64,000 bases of DNA from Chitinophagaceae bacterium (GTDB taxonomy: Bacteria; Bacteroidota; Bacteroidia; Chitinophagales; Chitinophagaceae): contig JAEUVO010000064.1 of NCBI GenBank assembly GCA_016786885.1, forward strand, positions 186,001 to 250,000. The letters are read 5' to 3'. Under the pieces are notes generated by a model. It did not search any database. It was given only the letters and a program-made list of their open reading frames with translations, and was not told where the DNA came from. The position numbers and the translations under genes are program-made. Position 1 is the first letter of the stretch, and every line of letters begins with the position of its first letter. Below, in pieces: positions 31,499 to 40,354 of this stretch.

Positions 31499-34066
31499 CT
31501 ATTTTATCACCAGCGCCTTGTCAATTAAAAACTGGAGGTTTGCTCTATGCGCTTTGGTTTGCTCATTGCCTGAGCCGGCTTTGTTCAATTTGTCTTTAAT
31601 ATTCTTTAATGTGTTCAAAGCGGCAGCTCTTGAAGGATCATCATACCGGACACCTCTTAATAAAATATCTGCCAACTTTTTTACAAACTCTGTTTGCAGG
31701 TTTTGCCGGTAAAGATTTACATCAGCTTTCATATCTGCATCAAAGACCATGGCAGTTACGTCAGCCAGTATATTGGCCGAAGGATATGCGTTTCCATACA
31801 AAGTTGTCCTGTTGGCTCTTGCCAGGGTATGCTGGTTTAATAAACACTCCAATACATAAGATTGTAAATAATACACTTCCAGTTCCGGTTTTGGATCTTC
31901 GGGGTTGCCAAAGAAATTAAAGCCTCTTCGTTGTCTTTGTAAATACGGAATCAGGTGATTATCGGCATCAAAAGCATTGGGTGAGAAGACATAAGTATCC
32001 AGAACAGACAGCGCCTTTTTCTGGTACTCAACCGGCACCGGCACAAAAGGTGCTGTGTTTGGGTTTTGACCTACAAAACTTCTGTCTACATAAATGCCTC
32101 CTACATACATGGCCAGCGGAATAGCCATGGAGTAACGCTGGTTAAAAAGCATATTGTACTTCCATCGCATATCAGCATAGGTATTTCCCGGTTTGGCATA
32201 CCTGTCTTTTAATTTACCCATCATTTCATTTACCAGCTTAAACCGGTCAGTACCGTAAGTAACCATGTCATTACTCATGTCCCAGGTATTCACACGGGGA
32301 TCAATGCCTCCGCCAATGAAGGCAATATCTGCATCATTGCCAAAGATCAGTTTCGGGTCTGTACTCCTGGAAAGTATTTTTTCAAGTCCTTTCTTTTCCT
32401 CTCCATTGGCAAATTGTGTATAACCAAATTCAATTGCCCATGCATCATACGGACCGGGTCTTACGGTATAATAATCTGCCTGTTTGCTGTGATCCAGCGC
32501 TGCATTCACCACGGAATAGTCCATAACAGAACCTGTAACACCGTACTGCCTGGTCATATTTTTATCATTCAGCTCCGCAGGGCTTAGCATGTGGCTCGAT
32601 TTCATATTATGATTCAGGCCCAGGGTATGTCCCATTTCATGCAGCACCAGCTCAGTAAAGAATTGTTCTTTTAATGTCGCCAGTTCATCCGGCGAAGCGT
32701 CAAAACATTCTGCAATGATATTGCCGGCAGCATATTGCATTTTCATACCCTTCATCATATCGCACCCGATAAAATGATTGCGCAGGGATTGTAAAGTTTG
32801 CTCCTCCTTTAAGGAAGGATAACCGGTAGGTCTGAATATATCCTGTTCGCTGATGATGCCCCCAAGAAAACCAAAATCGATCGTAATATCTGAACCAAGG
32901 ATCTGCCCAGTTCTTGGATTTACAAAGCTTGGCCCGATGGCATAACCAAGATCAGATGATACCCAGCGAATAACATTATAGCGGATATCAGCCGGGTCCC
33001 ATTCAGCATTATCCGGCATCATTTTCATCACTACCGCATTTTTAAATCCTGCTTTCTCAAATGCTTCATTCCATTTATTTCCTGCATTTATAATGATCTG
33101 TCTTAACTCTACCGGAGTTGTGTTTTCAACCCACCAGACAATTGGCTCAACCGGTTCGCTGATAGCGGCCGCCGGATCTTTTTTTACCAAATGCCACCGG
33201 TTGATAAGATCATGATAAGGAGTGGCGGAAGTGGATGTCATATTATCCATTTGCTGCGTGAAATAGCCAACACGGGGATCATCAAAGCGGGGTTTGTAAT
33301 CATTCTTTGGCATTGCAATAAAGCTGTGCTGCATTTTTACTCTTACATAGCGGGCATCCGTGATCGATTTATCGCCATAATTAAGCGGGGCTGGATTATC
33401 ATAAGCCAATGATACGGTCACATCGGTATTATCCGGAAACGAACGGATATTTTCATAACCAGATTTTTCGGGTACAAAATTTCCTACATTAAAATAGGCC
33501 CATGCGGGAATAGTGGGTGGAAATACTGGTTTTACCGGGTCAAGTTTTTCACTCAAAAACAAACCATCTGCTTTTACAAGATAACCCAATGAATCTTCGG
33601 CCGCTACTTTATCCGCATAAAATACCGCATCGCTCACATCCACATTAGCCGCTTTGCTTACTGCATTCGAGGGGTCGTAGAAATAATTTGTATTGCAGCG
33701 CAAAAAGTCAAGCCGGTTATAGGCTTTCCTGATCTTGAAAACCCAGGTTTCTCTCAGCATATTCTGGTTGAGGAATAAACTGCCGGGGCCTCCCATTGAA
33801 AAACTTTGATAAATGTATTCCTTACCCAGCTGATCTTTTTTTATGTACAGGTGAAGACCTCCCGTCACGGTATCCTGGTAAATCGTAAACATACCGTCAA
33901 CTTTCTTTTTTCCTTTTACAGTTTCTTTCCAGATGGAATCTCTCTTTGCAACGACAGAATCTTTAACAATTTTTGGTTTGGGTGTCTCAGGTTTTTTAAC
34001 CTGTGCAAAAGAATGGCTGATGGTTATGCAAACGATGATGCATAACAATAGAAGTTTTGATGGCAT
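31499..34066 (-). CDS. Secreted zinc-dependent metalloprotease (DUF5117/DUF4953-type, metzincin-like)
   Basis: 855 aa from ATG 34066 (MPSKLLLLCIIVCITISHSFAQ, a clear signal peptide); the frame is open up to 34168 but would hide the signal. The extended zinc motif HEMGHTLGLNHNM starts at His476 and has the HExxHxxGxxH pattern, followed by a SVMDYS Met-turn. The long N-terminal region and the C-terminal helical region (about 650-855) fit the Bacteroidota family of large zinc-dependent metalloproteases. It is exported by Sec; location and substrate are unknown. Its start is divergent from the serine hydrolase gene. Confidence 0.92.
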   Translation of the reverse strand: MPSKLLLLCIIVCITISHSFAQVKKPETPKPKIVKDSVVAKRDSIWKETVKGKKKVDGMFTIYQDTVTGGLHLYIKKDQLGKEYIYQSFSMGGPGSLFLNQNMLRETWVFKIRKAYNRLDFLRCNTNYFYDPSNAVSKAANVDVSDAVFYADKVAAEDSLGYLVKADGLFLSEKLDPVKPVFPPTIPAWAYFNVGNFVPEKSGYENIRSFPDNTDVTVSLAYDNPAPLNYGDKSITDARYVRVKMQHSFIAMPKNDYKPRFDDPRVGYFTQQMDNMTSTSATPYHDLINRWHLVKKDPAAAISEPVEPIVWWVENTTPVELRQIIINAGNKWNEAFEKAGFKNAVVMKMMPDNAEWDPADIRYNVIRWVSSDLGYAIGPSFVNPRTGQILGSDITIDFGFLGGIISEQDIFRPTGYPSLKEEQTLQSLRNHFIGCDMMKGMKMQYAAGNIIAECFDASPDELATLKEQFFTELVLHEMGHTLGLNHNMKSSHMLSPAELNDKNMTRQYGVTGSVMDYSVVNAALDHSKQADYYTVRPGPYDAWAIEFGYTQFANGEEKKGLEKILSRSTDPKLIFGNDADIAFIGGGIDPRVNTWDMSNDMVTYGTDRFKLVNEMMGKLKDRYAKPGNTYADMRWKYNMLFNQRYSMAIPLAMYVGGIYVDRSFVGQNPNTAPFVPVPVEYQKKALSVLDTYVFSPNAFDADNHLIPYLQRQRRGFNFFGNPEDPKPELEVYYLQSYVLECLLNQHTLARANRTTLYGNAYPSANILADVTAMVFDADMKADVNLYRQNLQTEFVKKLADILLRGVRYDDPSRAAALNTLKNIKDKLNKAGSGNEQTKAHRANLQFLIDKALVIK

Positions 34067-34196
34067 AACTAATGGATTTGATTTAAATTGACAAAGAAGG
34101 TAGGATTTTATTTGCCGATGTGAAAAAAAAATTCTTGACATAGGGCCATTGTCAAAAAATCCGTTCAATCAAGTAACTTACAGAAAATTAACCGCC

Positions 34197-35558
34197 TTGA
34201 AATTCTTAGTTTATATATTGACGGTAGTGTGTTTTCCTCTCCTCATTGCAGCACAGCAAACCACCGGAAAACAGTTGGAGAAGAAACTGGACAACTTCCT
34301 GTCAACTGAGATTAAGTCATCTGAGCCGGGCTACCAGGTATTGATAGCAAAAAGTGGGCAGGTAATCTATAATAAAGCTTTTGGCCTTGCGGATCTGGAG
34401 CTAGGGGTTCCCATTAAGGCGGATATGGTATTTAATCTGGCCTCCGTTACTAAACAATTCACGGCTGTAGCTATTTTACAATTGGTTGAGCAGGGCAAAA
34501 TATCCCTCTCGGACAGTTTGCAAAAATTTATTCCTGACTATCCTTTCAAGGTTGGCATCATTACAATAGAAAACTTACTTACACATACATCCGGTATTAA
34601 AGATTATCTGCAAATTGCCTTCCCCACTCCTTTCCTGGAACGATGGGATTTTGCACCAAAACAATTAATTGACAGTTTCAAATATCATCCTTTGGAATTC
34701 ATGCCCGGCACTAAATATTCTTATAGCAACTCAGGTTATTTCTTGCTCGGTTACATTATCGAAAAGGTATCGGGCAAGTCCTATCAGCAATATATCCGGG
34801 AAAATTTGCTTACATCAGCAGGACTTGCTAATTCTAATTTTGACTGGGATAACCATATCATTCCCGGCAGGGTTAAAGGCTATGTAAAAGCAGATGCTTC
34901 ATTTAAGAATATAAATTATATGAGCCCATCTATTCAATATGCTGCCGGCGGGTTGATATCGAATGTGGAAGATCTTTATACATGGCATAAAGCTTTGTAT
35001 TCATACCGGTTACTGAAAAAAGAGTCACTGGAAAAAGCCTTTTCACCCTTCCGCCTGAAAGATGGCAGTGTTACCAATTATGGTTACGGATGGAATATAA
35101 ATACCTATAACGGTATAAAGGTAATAGAACATCAGGGGGCATTGCCTGGTTTTTCTGCGCAGGTAATGTATTTCCCGGACGACGATGTTTTTATGGCCAT
35201 TCTTTGTAATAACGGGGGCATATCTATAAATAAAATTGTGAATAATGTCGCTGCTTTAGTGTTAAATAAACCTTTACAAGCCGACATCCGTTTAAGCGAA
35301 AAAGAATTTGACAGTTATGCAGGCACTTACCAACTGGTTAATAACCCGGGCAGAACAGCCAAACTGTATAAGATGAACGGGAGCCTCGTTGCTGAAGTCA
35401 CAAATGCCGAACTGTTGTTGATACTATTTCAGTCCCCGACTAAATTTCAGTTCAAAAATTTACCGGACGCAAACTGCGAATTTATTCTTGAAAACGGAAA
35501 GGTCACAAAGTTTACCGTGACTCAAAATGGTTATTTTGAATGGAGAAGGATTGAGTAA
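34197..35558 (+). CDS. Secreted class C beta-lactamase-fold serine hydrolase
   Basis: 453 aa from TTG 34197, chosen because the same leader and start (CCTTGAAATT) recur before the esterase at 35699; the TTG at 34149 would bury the signal peptide. Signal peptide: KFLVYILTVVCFPLLIAAQQ. Catalytic Ser83-x-x-Lys86 (SVTK) and YSN (near residue 180, TKYSYSNSGYF) are intact, with an HQGALPGF segment near the KTG position. The C-terminal 85 residues form a small beta domain (YAGTYQL), common in this family. It probably hydrolyses a peptide or ester in the periplasm; a true beta-lactamase is not implied. Confidence 0.9.
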   Translation: MKFLVYILTVVCFPLLIAAQQTTGKQLEKKLDNFLSTEIKSSEPGYQVLIAKSGQVIYNKAFGLADLELGVPIKADMVFNLASVTKQFTAVAILQLVEQGKISLSDSLQKFIPDYPFKVGIITIENLLTHTSGIKDYLQIAFPTPFLERWDFAPKQLIDSFKYHPLEFMPGTKYSYSNSGYFLLGYIIEKVSGKSYQQYIRENLLTSAGLANSNFDWDNHIIPGRVKGYVKADASFKNINYMSPSIQYAAGGLISNVEDLYTWHKALYSYRLLKKESLEKAFSPFRLKDGSVTNYGYGWNINTYNGIKVIEHQGALPGFSAQVMYFPDDDVFMAILCNNGGISINKIVNNVAALVLNKPLQADIRLSEKEFDSYAGTYQLVNNPGRTAKLYKMNGSLVAEVTNAELLLILFQSPTKFQFKNLPDANCEFILENGKVTKFTVTQNGYFEWRRIE

Positions 35559-35698
35559 AGCTAATCCGTATTGCCGAAATGTGTGTTCTGAAAGCTTGCC
35601 GGTTACATGATGCCAAAATCTTCCGGTAAGTAACCAACTAAAGATATCTGTTGTCAAACAATTTGTTTTAATCAAGTAACTTACCAAAAAATTAAGCC

Positions 35699-36655
35699 TT
35701 GAAATTTATTGTATATGTAGTTGCGGCAGTTTGTTTCCCGCTCATCATTACAGCGCAGCAAACCGCAGCAAAATTTGTCCGGGAAACGAATTACCAGCTT
35801 TACCTGCCCGAGGGGTATCATAATGATTCGCTTACCCGCTGGCCGCTAATGCTTTTCTTACACGGCAGCGGTGAAAGTGGCGAAGACGTTAGTAAGGTAA
35901 AAGTGCATGGCCCGCCCAAACTCGTTGATATGGGAAAGAAATTCCCTTTTATTATCGTTTCACCGCAGTCGCCAGTGGGCTATGGGTGGGACATAGAAAC
36001 GTTGTACCAACTACTGCAGCATATTAAAACAAAATACCGGGTGGATGAAAAGAAAGTTTACAGCACCGGATTGAGTATGGGTGGTTTTGGTACATGGGCC
36101 CTTGCTATGAAATACCCGGATGAGTTTGCGGCCATCGCACCCATCTGTGGCGGCGGCGATACCAGCAATGCATGGAAGCTGCGCAATATTCCGGTTTGGT
36201 GTTTTCATGGAGCAAAGGATGATGTAGTACCACCCATCGGAAGTCAGAATATGATAAAAGCAGCAAAACGTTTTAATAATAACATCAGGTTCACTTTATA
36301 TCCTGATGCTAATCACAACAGCTGGGATATTACCTACAACAATGATTCGCTGTATACCTGGTTGCTGGCACAAAGCAAATTCAGTTATACCGAAAAAGCA
36401 GTGAAAGTTTCTATACTGAAATCATATGAAGGAATTTTTATCGGTCCTGATAAAGACACGGTAAAAATAACCGTCACTGAAAACGGACTGCTTGCCAAAC
36501 CCGGAAATGAAACCGTTCCCTTAAAAGCAGCCGGTGATAACCTGTTTTATATACAGCCGGATAAGAATATGGATATTCGTTTTGTGTTTTATAAAAACAA
36601 GGTAACCGGTTTACTGTTTTTGGGAGACAGGCAAATGTTATATCGAAAGCTTTGA
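35699..36655 (+). CDS. Secreted alpha/beta-hydrolase esterase (PHB-depolymerase/dienelactone-hydrolase-like)
   Basis: 318 aa from TTG 35699. The signal peptide (KFIVYVVAAVCFPLIITAQQ) is almost the same as that of the upstream serine hydrolase. Core fold: oxyanion region LFLHGSGESG (53-62), nucleophile Ser126 (GLSMGG), acid near D174/D175 (GAKDDVVPP) and His206 (DANHNSW). Related proteins act as phospholipases/carboxylesterases or feruloyl-type esterases. Residues 230-318 form a small beta tail (YEGIFIGPDKDTVKITV) like that of the neighbouring hydrolase. The specific ester is unknown. Confidence 0.9.
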   Translation: MKFIVYVVAAVCFPLIITAQQTAAKFVRETNYQLYLPEGYHNDSLTRWPLMLFLHGSGESGEDVSKVKVHGPPKLVDMGKKFPFIIVSPQSPVGYGWDIETLYQLLQHIKTKYRVDEKKVYSTGLSMGGFGTWALAMKYPDEFAAIAPICGGGDTSNAWKLRNIPVWCFHGAKDDVVPPIGSQNMIKAAKRFNNNIRFTLYPDANHNSWDITYNNDSLYTWLLAQSKFSYTEKAVKVSILKSYEGIFIGPDKDTVKITVTENGLLAKPGNETVPLKAAGDNLFYIQPDKNMDIRFVFYKNKVTGLLFLGDRQMLYRKL

Positions 36656-36661
36656 TTTTAC

Positions 36662-37081
36662 TCAGTATTTCACTGTCTTGTTAATATCCAGATCTATATG
36701 ACAACTGTTGCAGTTCTTAACGAGCAAGCGATACCCTTTCATGGCAACGGTGGTGTCTTTATCATTGATTCCGGTTCGGATCAATCGTATCGGTTTTTTC
36801 AGCCTGTCTTTATAGTAGTAAGAAAATGGTTCTTTCAACTTTCGGTGCTCATCAAACTTCCGGCTTACTTCATGTAATACACTGTCCATGCCATCCAGCA
36901 GCCAAACAGCATCCTGCAGGCGGCCTGCCTTTAACTCATCTCCCATATTTTCCTGGTAGGCTTTCAGGTCGATCATATTCTCGTCGAGGTCTTTGATTGT
37001 ATACGGCCGGTCATCAGTACAACTGCAACAACATATTAGTACCAGAACAGGTACTATCAGTATCTTTTTGAATAAATGCAT
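36662..37081 (-). CDS. Lipoprotein with C-terminal CxxCH haem motif (cytochrome c'-like)
   Basis: 139 aa. A lipoprotein signal with a run of Cys (LVLICCCSC; Cys21 or an earlier Cys would be lipidated) is followed by a helical body (about 25-120) with many Lys/Glu. C124-N-S-C127-H128 lies 11 residues from the end. A four-helix body with CxxCH near the C-terminus is the plan of cytochrome c'. It would be a membrane-attached c-type cytochrome of the periplasm. It is convergent with the esterase (6 nt between stops). The function is unproven. Confidence 0.72.
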   Translation of the reverse strand: MHLFKKILIVPVLVLICCCSCTDDRPYTIKDLDENMIDLKAYQENMGDELKAGRLQDAVWLLDGMDSVLHEVSRKFDEHRKLKEPFSYYYKDRLKKPIRLIRTGINDKDTTVAMKGYRLLVKNCNSCHIDLDINKTVKY

Positions 37082-37182
37082 TCGCTAATTTAAAACAGTG
37101 CTTTTATTATTTCCTTATTGTCAATACTGGTGTTTTCTCAGCCTGCAACGCAGCCAGCTACGAAATAAAACTAGTATTCACA

Positions 37183-38631
37183 TTATTCAATCCTCGGCAC
37201 TTGCAAAGTGCCACCGCCTTGTTTTAGCTGTAGCCCTGTTATTTTTCCAGCATCATTCCTGACCGGGCTGAATATTGCATTGGGCACTTCAGCAATGGAG
37301 AAACTGTTATTGTCTGTAAAAATGATTTTATATCCGACAGGTGGCTGGCCATTCTGTTGTATACAAAGCTCTTCACCACAGAAAGAGATGGTGAGTGTGT
37401 CGTTCATGATCTTATAGCTGCCAATATATTGCTGCAGGCTGTCTTTGGGGAAAGTTATCATTTTTTTGAACGTGGGATTATAAAATCCTTTCCAGTCATA
37501 CACAATTGCCACACTGTTTAGCAATTCATTGATAACCGAGAAATTTTCACCATTGATCATGATAACAACGCCATTTCCTCCCTGCATGCTGCCATACGAT
37601 GTACAAAGAAACGCTTCGTTACCTCCATTATGATTAAACCAACGATTACCTTCTCTGTTCTCAATAAACACACCTAATGCGGCGGCGCTGTCAATATACG
37701 GCGTCATTCTTTTCTTCATCATCGCCTGTGATAACACTTTTTTTGATTTTCCTTCCAGCGCCAACTGACATTCGATAATATACTTTGCAAGATCTGTTGG
37801 AGTGGTCCACAAGCCGGCAGCTGCCTGTTCAGGGTAAATATGATAATTACCTATTACCGGTTTCCCATCCTGATAATAGCCAGTAGCAAGATTAGCAGGG
37901 GTTGTTGGCGGCTGCTGGTAACTGCTGTTGGTCATACCAAGGGGTTGTAATACATTTTTCTGCATCCAGTCAGCATAGTTACTTTTTGTAATATCTGTTA
38001 ATATCATTTGACTGATGGTTGTGCCCCCGCCTGAGTACTTAAATTTTTTGCCGGGTTCAAACAAAGAACGTACGGTTTTGGTATTTGCAGGCTTTTTACC
38101 GTCCAGGATTTGTTTAAGAGAAGGCAGTGTATCTTTCTTTTTATAGCCGGGAAAGCCATGAATATCCAGCCCGGCCGTGTGACTTAAAAGGTTGTAAACG
38201 GATATTTTCTTACTTTTTGAAACACTGTCATAAGGGAATTTCCAGCTGCTGAGATAATTGTTGATATCTGCTTCGGGATCAAGTTTCCTCATTTCAAACA
38301 GTTTCAGTATGCCCATGCTGTTAATACTCTTGCTGATGGATGCCGCCTGGAAGCGGGTGCCAGTTGTTACTTTTCTTTTCTCATTCACATTAGCCCAGCC
38401 ATATCCTTTTGCCCACTCAATTTTATAATTCTTAATAACGGCAATGCTTAACCCCTTAATGCCGGTCTCACTCATCCTTTTTTCAATATTCAGTTGCGGT
38501 ACCGTATCACCATAAATGATAGAGGGAGCCAGCGAATTTTCCACAGCATTAATTTTCGCTTTAATGACAGGATCCGTTGTTTGACACGAGACAGTCAATG
38601 GAAAAAGAAACAGAATAAGAAATCGTTTCAT
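37183..38631 (-). CDS. Class C beta-lactamase-fold serine hydrolase, lipoprotein
   Basis: 482 aa. The signal peptide has a lipobox (LTVSC, Cys16), so it is a predicted lipoprotein. SISK (in QAASISKSINSMGIL) is the catalytic SxxK and YSGGG the YxN-equivalent, with Gly in place of Asn. HNGGNEAF stands near the KTG site. The C-terminal 85 residues resemble the beta tails of the two hydrolases upstream. The YSG variant is common among non-lactamase serine hydrolases (penicillin-binding-protein-like and esterase types). It is transcribed separately, on the minus strand. Confidence 0.88.
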   Translation of the reverse strand: MKRFLILFLFPLTVSCQTTDPVIKAKINAVENSLAPSIIYGDTVPQLNIEKRMSETGIKGLSIAVIKNYKIEWAKGYGWANVNEKRKVTTGTRFQAASISKSINSMGILKLFEMRKLDPEADINNYLSSWKFPYDSVSKSKKISVYNLLSHTAGLDIHGFPGYKKKDTLPSLKQILDGKKPANTKTVRSLFEPGKKFKYSGGGTTISQMILTDITKSNYADWMQKNVLQPLGMTNSSYQQPPTTPANLATGYYQDGKPVIGNYHIYPEQAAAGLWTTPTDLAKYIIECQLALEGKSKKVLSQAMMKKRMTPYIDSAAALGVFIENREGNRWFNHNGGNEAFLCTSYGSMQGGNGVVIMINGENFSVINELLNSVAIVYDWKGFYNPTFKKMITFPKDSLQQYIGSYKIMNDTLTISFCGEELCIQQNGQPPVGYKIIFTDNNSFSIAEVPNAIFSPVRNDAGKITGLQLKQGGGTLQVPRIE

Positions 38632-38833
38632 ACAGTATTGTTTGAATGGCTAAATTAAACGAATTCAGAATCCTGATCGACATTGTCAGTGTCAATTACC
38701 CAAAAAAAATCTTGCCAGGGTTTGAAATACAGCACATCCGGGTCGCAAGCCACTCCTCAATCAATTTGCCATTCATCATTTTTGCAGAACATTGACGTAC
38801 TACTAAACCCGGAACTCTATATCTTTAGCCCCA

Positions 38834-39241
38834 ATGAAAACTGCAGCAGGGATATTAGCATTTATCTGGGCATTTGTTTTGTTTCAGCCTGCCTTCGCCC
38901 ATTTTGGCGGCAACCCTGCTTATGAGACTTGTGAAAAACCTGTTGTAAAGAAATCCGCCTGTTCAAAAAGCAAAACTGCCGTCTATTCAAAAAAGAAAGC
39001 TGGTAGCACAGGCTGTGCAAAAGGAAAGTGCAATAAACCTTCAACACCCCCGGATAATGGCGGCTGCCGTTCAAACGGATGTAATCCATCAGTAGGCTGC
39101 TCTTCGGGCAATTTCTTTATTCATCATTATTCCCAGTTTTCACTGGCATCATTTACAGTTCAGCATCAAAAGCCGGTTATTACCAATGATAACCGCATTA
39201 TAAAGATAATGAGTGAATGCTGGCACCCGCCGGAAGCCTGA
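38834..39241 (+). CDS. Secreted cysteine/histidine-rich small protein
   Basis: 135 aa with a signal peptide (MKTAAGILAFIWAFVLFQPAFA). The mature part has many Cys in loose patterns (CSKSK, GCAKGKCNK, GGCRSNGCNPSVGC), many Lys, and a His cluster (FIHHYSQF) plus a C-terminal CWHPPEA. Cys and His content suggests metal binding (Cu, Zn or similar) or a disulfide-rich extracytoplasmic protein. No family is recognised. It is followed after 45 nt by a second Cys-repeat protein on the same strand, so the two are probably one operon. Confidence 0.68.
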   Translation: MKTAAGILAFIWAFVLFQPAFAHFGGNPAYETCEKPVVKKSACSKSKTAVYSKKKAGSTGCAKGKCNKPSTPPDNGGCRSNGCNPSVGCSSGNFFIHHYSQFSLASFTVQHQKPVITNDNRIIKIMSECWHPPEA

Positions 39242-39286
39242 TCAGTACAATCAGCAACACTATTTATTAAACTTTAATACTTAAAA

Positions 39287-39550
39287 ATGAAAAAAATATT
39301 TTTGAGCATGATGGTTATTGCCTTCATGTCTGGTGCTGCATTCGCTGCAAATGACGGCGGCGGCAAAAAGAAAAACAAGAAAAAGGCAAAGACCGAATGC
39401 AAAGCGGAAAAATGCGATCCCAAAAACTGCGACCCTAAGAATTGTGATCCGAAAAACTGTGATCCTAAGGATTGCAGCAGTAAATGCGTGGATATGGCAT
39501 CCGCCTCAGCACAAACCAAATGTCCTCCTGCATCCTGCCAGGGGAATTAA
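39287..39550 (+). CDS. Secreted Cys-repeat protein (four CDPKN/CDPKD pentapeptides), metallothionein-like
   Basis: 87 aa. A signal peptide (MKKIFLSMMVIAFMSGAAFA) is followed by a Lys-rich linker and then C-K-A-E-K-C-D-P-K-N-C-D-P-K-N... with four successive CDPK(N/D) units (about 46-65), then CSSKC and CPPASC. Nearly every fifth residue is Cys, and Asp sits beside each. This pattern could bind soft metals, or Ca2+ through Asp. It is unlike classic metallothioneins in being exported and having a regular 5-residue spacing. An intrinsic terminator follows. I know of no named family. Confidence 0.75.
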   Translation: MKKIFLSMMVIAFMSGAAFAANDGGGKKKNKKKAKTECKAEKCDPKNCDPKNCDPKNCDPKDCSSKCVDMASASAQTKCPPASCQGN

Positions 39551-39570
39551 TAAATGTTGAACAAACATTT

Positions 39571-39600
39571 AAGCCACTCCATTCGGGGTGGCTTTTTTCT
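39571..39600 (+). terminator. Intrinsic terminator after the Cys-repeat gene
   Basis: AAGCCACTCC (39571-39580) pairs with GGGGTGGCTT (39585-39594) with one G-U pair, then T6. It ends the two-gene cysteine-rich unit. Confidence 0.85.
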
Positions 39601-39676
39601 TTTTCAACCGGTAATCCTAAAACAACATTGCCAGTCGCTATTAGTCTTGTAATAACATTCTCCCGTTTCTGCAGGT

Positions 39677-40354
39677 TCACTGGCCTGTTTTAGCTGTGGC
39701 CTTATTAATCCCAAACAGATCGTATGGTTTCTTTTCAAATTCTTTCTGTAAAGTGAACGCAGCAAGAGTTATACCGGCGATAAAAGCAAGCACTATGAGC
39801 AACTGTACGCCAGATGTTTTTTGAATGTCTTGTTTTGTCTTTGTATCACAAACCTCCCCGGGGCAATACTGCACCTTCTCCTTAAAAAACAGCGGATAAA
39901 ATTTACACCCAAGGCAAATGCCAAAAGCCGCCTCAAAGAACAGGAACACCAGGCAAATAAGGCAGCCTATACCAGTGATGGGGCTATAAGAATTTACCAG
40001 CACCAGGAAAATAAACATGATAGCCGAGAGCCCCACTCCTATTTTCCAGGCAAACTTTTTTTGCCTCGCTCCTACATATTCGGGGTTCTGCTTCCTTACA
40101 ATAAGGCGTCCCATTATCAGTGTGGGTGAATACCGGGGATTAATAAAAACACGGATGAGAAAATCGGCGAAAAAGAATGTAGCCACATATTTGATGGGTA
40201 CAAAATTTTCCCGGAATACAATAAACATCAGTGACAAAAAAGTGGCTAGGAACAATAAGCCGGCCGCTGCCCTTATTTCCCTTTCATTCAAAACAGGGAT
40301 GTCATATCCCTCTACGATTTCCCCAAACTGTACTACTGCGTTTTTCTTTTTCAT
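39677..40354 (-). CDS. DUF4395 family membrane protein
   Basis: 225 aa with about five TM helices. NEREIRAAAGLLFLATFLSL, INPRYSPTLIMGRLIVRKQNPEYVGARQKKFAW and the GIGCLICLVFLFFEAAFGICLGCKFY segment with paired Cys fit DUF4395, a family found near thiol/sulfur and metal-handling genes in Bacteroidota. The Cys pair lies in a TM helix (GICLGC), followed by a loop Cys (YCPGEVC). The role is unknown; redox sensing or sulfur transport has been suggested from context only. It is convergent with the Cys-repeat gene; a short leader-like frame lies upstream. Confidence 0.82.
   Translation of the reverse strand: MKKKNAVVQFGEIVEGYDIPVLNEREIRAAAGLLFLATFLSLMFIVFRENFVPIKYVATFFFADFLIRVFINPRYSPTLIMGRLIVRKQNPEYVGARQKKFAWKIGVGLSAIMFIFLVLVNSYSPITGIGCLICLVFLFFEAAFGICLGCKFYPLFFKEKVQYCPGEVCDTKTKQDIQKTSGVQLLIVLAFIAGITLAAFTLQKEFEKKPYDLFGINKATAKTGQ

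Noticed and set aside
39274..39519. Minus-strand frame with repeated GSQFLGSQF text
   Set aside because: It mirrors the CDPKN codon repeats of the plus-strand Cys-repeat gene, which has a signal peptide and a terminator.
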